NCBI GenBank assembly: GCA_040437565.1
Contig: JBDOQK010000054.1
Location: forward strand, 186,001-250,000
Direction: 5' to 3'
DNA: 64,000 bases
Origin: Albugo candida
Taxonomy: Eukaryota; Oomycota; Peronosporomycetes; Albuginales
Both the position numbers and the translations under genes were made by a program. The notes below the pieces were generated by a model. That model saw nothing but the letters and a program-made list of their open reading frames with translations. It made no database searches and was not told the DNA's origin. How positions within the stretch are numbered: the stretch's first letter is position 1; each line of letters begins with the position of its first letter. This document shows positions 55,658 to 64,000 of this stretch, piece after piece.

Positions 55658-57998
55658 ATGATGCGACCAAGTCCAGGATTTGAAAGGCTAAGCGATTCTT
55701 CAGAGACGAGTGAAACGCATGAAAACTTGAGGCTCAACACGACCCCAGCTCCTGACATCACAGTTCAAACCGAATGTCGCGATCAGTCTTCGTACATCAG
55801 CTCTTTCACACCCGCTCAAGTGCGCCAACGATTCATTCAACTTCATGTTTTCGATCGTCAATATAAAGAACCTTCCTGGATGCATCCAAACATTGGTGGT
55901 GGGGCAGTCTTCTTGGAAGCGCCAACAGAAGAGGATCGAGCATACAGTGAGGAGAAGATGCATTCCACGAAGACTCAACTGAAAGAATGGCCAAGTACAG
56001 CAATTGGAGGCAATGACATTTTGTCAAGTGTACTGTTCACTGCAGGCTTGACCGTAGCGAAATCTGGTTATTTGGCTCCCGTCGTGCAAGTGGTTGTAAT
56101 CGTAGTGATTTATTGCTTCAGATGGATTTTTCAGGAAGTGGTGAGCACTATTCCATTGAATGGTGGAAGTTATGCTGCATTACTCAATGCTAGCTCTAAA
56201 AAGGTTGCTGCAGCGGCGGCCATTTTCAGCATTTTGTCGTATTTGGCAACCGGTGTTGTTTGTGCCGTGTCTGCATCCAACTATCTCAATCATTTGGTGC
56301 ACATTCCTGTCGTAACGTGCACAATTGGTCTTCTCTTTTCTTTTGCACTTCTGTGTGTCATTGGAATTTCGGAAAGTGCTTCTGTGGCACTTGTTATTTT
56401 CCTACTGCAAGTATGCACGCTTACTGTTCTATGTATTGCTTGTTTTATCTATGGTACGATGCACCCGTCCATTTTTATGCACAATTACAACGTTCCGCTC
56501 CCGAATGAATCCTTATGGGGACATATGATCACTGGAAGTGTAGAAAATGCGCTTTTCGCCGGATTTGCACCGGCACTTTTGAGTGTTACCGGATTTGAAA
56601 GTACAGCTCAATTTGTGGAGGAGCAAGCACCTGGCGTTTTCCCAAAAACGTTGCGTAACATGTGGATCATTTCCAGCTTTTTCAATCTAGCATTTTCATT
56701 CTTGTCGCTCGCAGTGGCTCCCATCGAAACGATTCTACTTGAGAGCGACGTTTTACTTGCTTATATAGCTAACGTCTCAGCAGGTCGCTGGCTCGAAGTT
56801 GTTGTATCGATTCAGGCTTTTATTGTACTCGCAGGTGCAGTACTTACATCGTACGTGGGTATCGTTGGCCTTGTGAGACAACTTGCAAGTGATCGTTTAT
56901 TACCTCGTTTCCTGCTGCACAAAAATGCTTGGAGGGGTACACATCATTACGTGATATTTGGCTACTTTGGTATCGCCTCGAGCTTGACGCTCTTACTTGA
57001 TGGTGAAATCACGGTTTTGGCCGGTATTTTTTCATTCGCTTTTCTAGGAGTCATGATGTCTTTTGTATTGGCGTGTGTGGTGCTGAAGGTTAACCGTGAG
57101 CACATGGTTCGTGCCCACACAACTTCGTGGACTAATGTACTGTTCTGTGGAGTTATGATTATGATTGGATTGATTTCTAATGCAGCGTCTGACCCGTATG
57201 CTTTGGGGTACGTTTCACTNNNNNNNNNNNNNNNNNNNNNNNNNNNNNNNNNNNNNNNNNNNNNNNNNNNNNNNNNNNNNNNNNNNNNNNNNNNNNNNNN
57301 NNNNNNNNNNNNNNNNNNNTATGATTATGATTGGATTGATTTCTAATGCAGCGTCTGACCCGTATGCTTTGGGGTACGTTTCACTGTATTATGGAGCTTT
57401 TTTCAGTATTATATGGCTCATGCTGGATCGCATAACGATTCTTAAGTGTCTGCTGTATGTTTCCAGACAATGGAAAGTGTTTCTTCTCTCACGTCAAAAT
57501 GCTCGATCGCGGCCAAATCCTTCTCAGCGTGGGCTTCCAAGTGCACATTATCGGACTGAACAACAATCGCGTTTTGTGATTGGAAGTGTCATAATAGCAA
57601 AAGCAATTGAAAGCATCAAAAAGACACCAATTATATTATTTTGCAAGAGTTCCAGTCTTCCGAAAATCAATCAAGCTATTTCCTATGTGATCCGCAATGA
57701 GCAGACGTATTGTCTTCGATTGGTTCATATAACGTCCAGCGATTTGTATGAAAGTGATACAAACGACGATAAATTGACTTATGATCCCAAGTTCGACGAT
57801 ACTGTGTGCTTGTTTGATCACATATATCCGTCTATGAAAATCGACTTTGTGTCTATTCGTGGTCGATTCGAGCCGATACTTGTGCAGTGGATTGGCGAAA
57901 ACATGAATATACCAATCAATCTGATGTTGATGCGTCAGCCTAGGAGTGATGATAGTTATCGCGTTGCTGCCTTGGGTGTTCGTATCATACTCGATTAG
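55658..57998 (+). CDS. APC-superfamily amino-acid permease
   Basis: Reading 55658-57219 then 57386-57998, which drops the duplicated gap flank, gives 724 aa. After a polar N-terminus of about 115 residues come about 12 hydrophobic segments. They include the first APC helix with GGNDILSSVLFTAGLTVAKS, a PLNGGSYAALLNASS loop and GFESTAQFVEEQAPGVFPKT, which match the amino acid/polyamine/organocation family. The last 200 residues are cytosolic (SVIIAKAIESIKKTPIILFC onwards) and may form a USP-like fold. The substrate cannot be named. Plasma or lysosomal membrane is likely. Confidence 0.85.
57220..57319. other. Assembly gap with 66-bp identical flanks
   Basis: Positions 57154-57219 recur at 57320-57385. 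Inside the permease gene; merging keeps the frame. Confidence 0.85.
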
Positions 57999-57999
57999 A

Positions 58000-58099
58000 N
58001 NNNNNNNNNNNNNNNNNNNNNNNNNNNNNNNNNNNNNNNNNNNNNNNNNNNNNNNNNNNNNNNNNNNNNNNNNNNNNNNNNNNNNNNNNNNNNNNNNNN
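58000..58099. other. Assembly gap with 211-bp identical flanks
   Basis: Positions 57789-57999 recur at 58100-58310. The right-hand copy (58100-58309) repeats the permease C-terminus and is probably not real. Confidence 0.85.
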
Positions 58100-58433
58100 A
58101 AGTTCGACGATACTGTGTGCTTGTTTGATCACATATATCCGTCTATGAAAATCGACTTTGTGTCTATTCGTGGTCGATTCGAGCCGATACTTGTGCAGTG
58201 GATTGGCGAAAACATGAATATACCAATCAATCTGATGTTGATGCGTCAGCCTAGGAGTGATGATAGTTATCGCGTTGCTGCCTTGGGTGTTCGTATCATA
58301 CTCGATTAGATCCCACATTAGACATCCAAGGTCAAATATTCAATGATAGGTTCGACCTTAAAGTAAACAGTATGTGCGCTGCCACGTCTACTTGCGATAA
58401 TTCCTTAACTTTATACAAATTTCGACTACGATT

Positions 58434-58674
58434 ATGAAGTGGTGTACTATCACCATTTTCTCTGTTGTTTCACGGTCATTTTACGGAAATAATGAGTCTT
58501 TTGCGAAGACCATTGAACCTGAAAGCTCTTCCATAGTGAGACACGATGCAGAGAAGCCTTCAACTTCTATGGTCTCTAGTTTAAGCAATTCACATCGATC
58601 AACTGCAAATATCGATCATACTATAGACGTGTTCCCTGTACCAACTAAACAAACTCCACCAGTGTCAGATACAG
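58434..58674 (+). other. Variant copy of the antiporter 5' end
   Basis: Positions 58409-58674 match 58775-59040 but with about seven substitutions in the first 80 bp, then identity. It encodes an alternative leader (MKWCTITIFSVVSRSFYG) and is cut by the gap at 58675-58774. Probably the other allele or a contig-end variant. Confidence 0.6.
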
Positions 58675-58774
58675 NNNNNNNNNNNNNNNNNNNNNNNNNN
58701 NNNNNNNNNNNNNNNNNNNNNNNNNNNNNNNNNNNNNNNNNNNNNNNNNNNNNNNNNNNNNNNNNNNNNNNNNN
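58675..58774. other. Assembly gap with 266-bp near-identical flanks
   Basis: Unlike the other overlapped gaps the flanks (58409-58674 and 58775-59040) differ at several bases close to the left end of each copy. Confidence 0.8.
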
Positions 58775-58793
58775 CTTTATACAAATTTCGACT

Positions 58794-61008
58794 ATGATTA
58801 TAAAATGGTTTACTATCACCTTTTTCTCTGTTGTTTCACGGTCATTTTATGGAAATAATGAGTCCTTTGCGAAGACCATTGAACCTGAAAGCTCTTCCAT
58901 AGTGAGACACGATGCAGAGAAGCCTTCAACTTCTATGGTCTCTAGTTTAAGCAATTCACATCGATCAACTGCAAATATCGATCATACTATAGACGTGTTC
59001 CCTGTACCAACTAAACAAACTCCACCAGTGTCAGATACAGAGTCAAATAATGTTATCAATCACGTTGAAACACAGCTTCAGATATTACAAATTTTAGAGA
59101 CTAACGTTGCTACAAGTATCGAGAAAATGCAAAGTGATGTTTTACTACAAGTGCAAGACCAGCAATCGCTCCACGAAGCAACAAAACTCTTTCGAGAGCT
59201 GCACATTGTACAGGTACCCCCTTCTATTCCATCTTGACAAGCTTTATTTCTATAAATTCCTTTTTATTGAAGAACAATTTGCAAAAGCTTGCAACAGGAC
59301 TGAACGAAACTCTATTTGATATGCAAGTGGTAGAAAAAAACAGCGAGAAAAAATCTCAACAATTACAAAGTGTATTGGATCATCAAAGAGAAGAACAGGA
59401 AGACGCTTTCATTGAAGAAAATGGTATCAAAGTGATCGACTACGAAACAGGCCAACTCCAAAATATCACCGGTTTATCAAGCACCAAGTCAAAAAAACTG
59501 AAAGATGTTGATCCAGCGGTATGTTCGCAAAAAGATTGTGAAATAAGCTCATAATGAATGTGTAGGTCCTTCACTATGACTTTGAGCTTTTGGGGCAAAT
59601 CGCGGTGCTACTTGGAATCTCGGCGATCGGTGGCATTTGTGCCACATATTTCAACATCCCGCCTCATACTGGTTATCTGCTTGGCGGCGTGCTGGTGGGT
59701 CCTTCTTGCTTGGGAATCGTACATAACTACAAAGAAGTTGAAACCATTTCCTTATTTGGTTCCATCTTCTTGCTTTTCGGACATGGGACAGGATATATCC
59801 TACAAAGGCCACGGGTCTTGAAAATGTATCTGATCGGAAGTTCAGCTTACGTGGTTGCTACTATTGCAACTGTTGCGATTTTGATGTCTTTTATCGGATG
59901 GACGGAGTCAATTTTGCAAGGAATTATCATCGGAGTGGCAGTGTGCTTTACTACGACAGCTCCAATCTACGAGAGATTGCGAGCCAATGAGGTTCATGAT
60001 ACTTCCTTCGGACGAGTAAGATCTACAGACTCATATCCGCGGAGTGTGCCCTAAGAATTGTATTCGTATTAGACTATCACGTCAATCATCGCCTTGCAAG
60101 ATGCACTAATGAGTTTTGCACTTGGTGCACCCGAGTGGTTCTCAGTCAAATCCTTCAGCTTGGTCAGCATAGCGGCAATACGGTCCATTTTTTCGTATGG
60201 AATCGTTGTATCCGTGTCCTACATGCTGCACACTCGTGTTCTTCCACCTTTAATGCAATTTTTGGTTGATATGGAGCGCTTGCATCATTCACCTTTGGTA
60301 TTGCTTGGAGTCGTTAGTGTATGTCTCTTTATGGCCTTGCTCACTGAGTTTCTCGGACTCTCTTTAGAATGTGGAGCTTTTCTAGCTGGTCTCACCTTTA
60401 TGGAGAACACAGCTCGAAGCACAAATATGCAAAAGGCGATTGCATCCATTCGTGTCATCGAAAATCTATTTGGCAGCATGTTTTTCGCATGTGTTGGGAT
60501 GATACTAAATCCGAGCTTTTTGATCCGTAATGCATGCGAAATAATCAGTTTGGTTACTTTGATTGTGGGAATAAAAACAGTTTGCACCACTGCGGTCATG
60601 CGATTCTACAAAGTTTCCTTCAGAAAAGCATTGATTGCAGGCGTCAGTCTTTGCCAGATTGGAGAATTATCACTAATCTTCATGATCAAAGCGCACTCTT
60701 CCCATCTCGTCACACGTCGGTTTTATTTACTTTTCATTGCAGCCATTGCAGTATTCTTGGGATGTTCATCTTTATTCGAGCGACAAATTGTGCTGGCTAG
60801 AAAAAAAAAATTGTTCCGACTTCCAGCCACAGATGCGAGGAACCAAAAAGTACCAGTTCTACCAAGAAAATCAATCGATTCCAAGCATGAAAAGAACGAT
60901 AAGGCCACCTCGCCTTCAGTCATCAAGCGAGATGATACTGTGGAGAGTAGAAGACCCAAGAGTTGTATGCACGCTTCCAGTGTCAAGCCTCAGAATACCT
61001 TCAGATAA
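58794..61008 (+). CDS. TMCO3/KEA-like cation/proton antiporter (CPA2)
   Basis: Exons are 58794-59213, 59273-59518, 59566-60015 and 60073-61008, with introns of 47-59 bp, giving 683 aa. A signal-peptide-like start (IIKWFTITFFSVVSRSFYG) leads to a 190-residue Gln/Glu-rich coiled-coil region in the lumen or outside. The transporter part begins DFELLGQIAVLLGISAIGGI and has NIPPHTGYLLGGVLVGPS, ALQDALMSFALG and LGLSLECGAFLAGL, the CPA2 landmarks of KEA4-6/TMCO3. About 12 membrane segments are followed by a basic tail with no TrkA-N domain. The last 93 bp overlap the CAMK-like gene on the other strand. Confidence 0.85.
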
Positions 61009-63313
61009 TGCCGATGGGTTTTGGGTCAAAGTGGTCTTATCTGTTCCATCATTGTCTCGGATTTTTGTTGCTGACTCGGAAGCAATTTTCGAACATTCTT
61101 CTGGAACCTGGTAGGCAACTTCCAATTCATGCTCTTCTTGATTCTGGTCGACTTGCGTCTGCGAAAACTCGACTCTATGCTTCTCTCGGCATAATCTATC
61201 GATCAAGTAGGAAAAAGTGTCTCGTGTGTCTTGGTCTGTAAATTCTAAATGAATGGCATTTTGTGAAGATTTTAAAGATAATAAGCATGAAGTAGAAGGC
61301 TTCGCGTTACTGAGGTATTTTCTTCTCTCTGTTGGCGAGCACAACAACCTGTTTTGTGTAATTGTATCTCGACCAGACGTTTCTACGTCAAGTGATGGGT
61401 TCCCAATCTGAATTTGAGTGATGTTTACCAGTTCTACGGAACTCTGAGGCCGTTCGGGAGCTCGAGTTTGATCTTGTGCTGCCACTGGGTCATTATTTTG
61501 GACAAAGTCACCCGCCAGAGCCAACGGGATATCATTAGTCCACCAGATGTGCTTCCTAGCGTGTGTGATTGTTTCTCTGATGCTTAGGGATGAATGCAGT
61601 GATAAAGAGGAGCCGGACCAAGTAGATTTTTCTCTCGAAGGAGGGCAGGGATCCTCGACAAGGTTGACGATCTTTGATCTGGGTTTTCTCTGAATCTGGA
61701 ATCCTTCCAAATCATTCAAACGACGTAGAGCTGGATGGAGATGGGAGAACGGATGCAGCTTGCTTCCTTCATGCGGTTTGCTATAGATGGGCTTACTCAA
61801 GTTTTCATTACCCAAAGTGGATGGTAGACGTCGGAAAAAGCTGCTTAAGGCGCGCCTACTACACAATCTAAACGCTTCAAATTTCGGAGTCTTCCTTACC
61901 CAGCGCAAGGTGCTCCCATCTGCAGATAAGAATATCTTTGTGCGGAAGCTCTCTCTATCTTCATGTTTTATGGTGTTGATTCCATATCCCTTCTCTGGGC
62001 CATATTCAGTAGCACGTAGTTTCTTCTCCAACACACTTGCAAGTTTCTCTTTTCTCTTTTGATTCTGAATGGACCGGCTTTCGAGAAGCTTGGCCTTGCT
62101 CTTGTCCAGCATTTCTTTTCCGTTAACAATCCAAGGATGCGAGACTAAATCACTCGTTTTAGGTCGCTTTGTTGGATCGACCTGTAACATTTCAGCCAGC
62201 TATATATACAGTATGAACAGCGTGTCGGTCTCACTTCATGTTGATGTCACTTACCAGTTCCCGGATTCTCGGATCGATGTGAATCCAGTCCTTACTCGGG
62301 AAACGTAATCCAAAGTTATGGGCTCGAAGTTGCGACAATTTCATGGGAAAAGGAGGGTACCCACTGAGTATGATGTAGATCACCACGCCAAGACTAAAAA
62401 TGTCCACCTCAATGCCATAAAGCTTTCCATCCAAAATCTCAGGGGCTGCATAACCCGGTGTGCCACAAGAATCAGCCGACAGCTCTCCAACTGTCTTAAG
62501 ACGTTTTGCGAATCCGAAATCACATAATTTGACGCCACATTCTCTATGTATAAGAACATTCTCAGGTTTTATATCGCGATGAATGATTGCGTTGGTGTGG
62601 CAATAATGGAGCGCATGAACAAGTCCAGCGGCAATTTTCTGGGCTTCTATAGGTGTGACTTTGCCCCGTTTCACAACACGATCAAATAGATCACCATGCT
62701 CCACAAGTTCCATCACCATGTAGCATTTTGTATCATCTTCAATGACGTCATAAAGTTTCATTATGTGTTCATGATCTACATATCGAAGTACCTCGATTTC
62801 GTGTCGTAAGGCTAAGCGATCAATTGGCGATAAGCTGAGTTTATCTACAATCTTACAAGCAAACGATTCGCCACTCATTCGATGTATTACTCTTTTTACA
62901 GTTGAGTAAGAGCCGGCTCCGATATGTTTGATGATTGAATACTCTTGATGGAAACTCAATAAAGATTTCTCATCTTGTCTGTGCATTGGTGGAGCGCTGG
63001 AGCAACGTTGAATCAATGACATCTTAGAATCCACGATCTTCGCTACCGCTAAATTGTCGATTCTTTCATCATTTGCTGGATTTTGGCACCTTTCAGCCAT
63101 CACGTCAACTTTTCCTTCATAGTTGTTATCACTGATTCCAGACGACGATTGATTTTCACTCTTGCCGTTTTTCCACTTGAGGAGATGCCGTAAGCGGAAG
63201 CGAGAGCTACTACTTGAGACACCTCGACGGGCTGTGTGATCACTGTTGCACTGATTTCGTCTAGTGGGGCAGAATTGGTCCGGTTCACCACTTATACATC
63301 GTGTAAATACCAT
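60916..63313 (-). CDS. CAMK-like Ser/Thr protein kinase
   Basis: Exon 1 is 63313-62255 and exon 2 is 62199-60916, with a 55-bp intron, giving 780 aa. The basic Ser-rich N-terminus of about 120 residues precedes the kinase: IGAGSYSTVKR, FACKIVDK, MVMELVEHGDLFDRV, IHRDIKPENVLIH, KLCDFGFAK, SCGTPGYAAPEILDGK and RPKTSDLVSHPW. All catalytic residues are in place; the GTPGYAAPE loop points to the CAMK group. After it comes a 400-residue tail, first basic and coiled, then Ser/Thr/Asn-rich, without a calmodulin-binding EF-hand. The last 93 bp overlap the coding end of the antiporter on the opposite strand. Confidence 0.88.
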
Positions 63314-63517
63314 TTTGCTTGTGCTAAAGAATTAATGAAACCAAATGGAAGTTATGACTATTTAAATACTCTGTGGCATTTTAATTCAAAAATATCTGGC
63401 TAATCGAGCAGTTTCAAATATCGCACGAGATCCGGTTCCGAGTGTTGTGTACACCACGAAAATCGTCAATTTGTTTGTTGTAACGTGGCTCAGATTAAAG
63501 TGCGACGAGCTTCATAT
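63314..63517. other. Short spacer
   Basis: Region between the CAMK-like start and the 3' end of the next minus-strand gene. Confidence 0.5.
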
Positions 63518-63994
63518 TTAATGGGCGACCACTTCATCATCGAAAGCATCCGCTGAGCTATTTCTTAGAACGAACTGAACCGCAGAGTCTTTCGAAGCCT
63601 TCTCCATTGATGTTTTGCTGAATGTATGGACACTATATATGTTGTAGACTGGTTGATTTTTTACTTGAATAGGTGAAAATCAGTACCTGAGATCATTGAA
63701 AGCAGATTCGTATTGAAAATAGTGAGGATCGCTTTCTGGTACATCGAAATCGAGTGACATCTCGCTTGTATAAAAGAGCATAGCGATAATCGCGGATTGA
63801 CGCCGTTCTGATGTCTTCATGATACTAGTGTTGTATGTCCTGAAACTATAAGTCAAGAGTTTAGAGTGTTCTAAATTCGTCCTAGCCAAATTGAATCGAT
63901 ACCTGTTGCCAATAATCACAATATTATCGATACAGCGGCATGTGAGATTTGCAACAAGCGTATTATGATATAATAGCCTCCCACAATGTGGCAT
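63518..63994 (-). CDS. Small unidentified protein, three exons (5' end may be outside)
   Basis: Exons are 63994-63903, 63839-63687 and 63632-63518, with introns of 63 and 54 bp. Phases agree and give 119 aa if the ATG at 63994 is the start. The sequence is acidic toward the end (SEMSLDFDVPESDPHYFQYE) and has no membrane segment. The ATG is six bases from the window edge, so further 5' exons may exist. I do not recognise the family. Confidence 0.55.
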
Positions 63995-64000
63995 GATAAA

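Noticed and set aside
57180-58309. Tandem partial copies of the permease C-terminus
   Set aside because: They coincide exactly with two 100-N gaps and show no base differences, so assembly duplication is the simpler reading.
1-64000. CRISPR array or prokaryotic operon content
   Set aside because: Introns, eukaryotic gene families and absence of short regularly spaced repeats rule this out.

Overview
The window looks like nuclear DNA from an oomycete, most plausibly a white-rust type obligate biotroph (Albugo-like). The grounds are: very short GT-AG introns (46-66 bp wherever I could place both splice sites), tightly packed genes on both strands, an oomycete-style HRDMSLENVLL kinase, an LRR receptor kinase with a TKL-type kinase domain, and remnants of secreted families. 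The species is inferred. No search could be run. Exon coordinates were placed by hand from splice signals, reading phase and family conservation.

The window has two halves. Positions 1 to about 19,200 are gene-sparse and decayed. This part holds a three-copy 5' flank repeat attached to broken effector-like secreted genes, a roughly 430-bp repeat in two copies, a direct tandem pair of secreted-protein genes (9.6-12.4 kb, both broken), a diverged 335-bp tandem array, two displaced pieces of a glucosidase II alpha (GH31) gene, a frameshifted SHAQKYF-type Myb gene and an antisense remnant of an oomycete secreted family. From about 19.7 kb to the end the DNA is gene-dense and the genes look intact. 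In order they are: a Ser/Thr kinase (+), a U11/U12-20K-like zinc finger protein (-), Sar1 (+), a kinesin-12-like motor (+), a TMEM94-like P-type ATPase relative (-), a tandem-AAA protein (+), proteasome beta-1 (-), an unidentified 578-aa protein (-), an LRR receptor kinase (+), a CWC2/RBM22 splicing factor (-), a PHO88/SND3-ankyrin protein (+), a secreted aspartic-protease-fold protein without visible catalytic motifs (+), a Sec20 SNARE (+), aspartyl aminopeptidase (+), a PX-OTU protein (+), mannose-6-phosphate isomerase (-), an APC permease (+), a TMCO3/KEA-like cation/proton antiporter (+), a CAMK-like kinase (-) and the 3' part or whole of a small gene (-).

Fourteen runs of exactly 100 N occur. 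At eight of them the sequence before the gap is repeated straight after it (13 to 1331 bp). Seven look like identical contig ends placed side by side, so CWC2, PHO88-ankyrin, the secreted protein, the permease and the 5' ends of the first kinase and proteasome beta-1 appear partly duplicated when they probably are not. The eighth, at the antiporter start, has differences and may record two alleles.

Functionally the dense half is mostly housekeeping: ER and secretory traffic (Sar1, Sec20, SND3), splicing (CWC2, ZMAT5-like), protein turnover (proteasome, OTU, aminopeptidase), ion and amino-acid transport, and signalling kinases. The sparse half and the 44.5-kb gene carry the secreted, host-interaction-like content.
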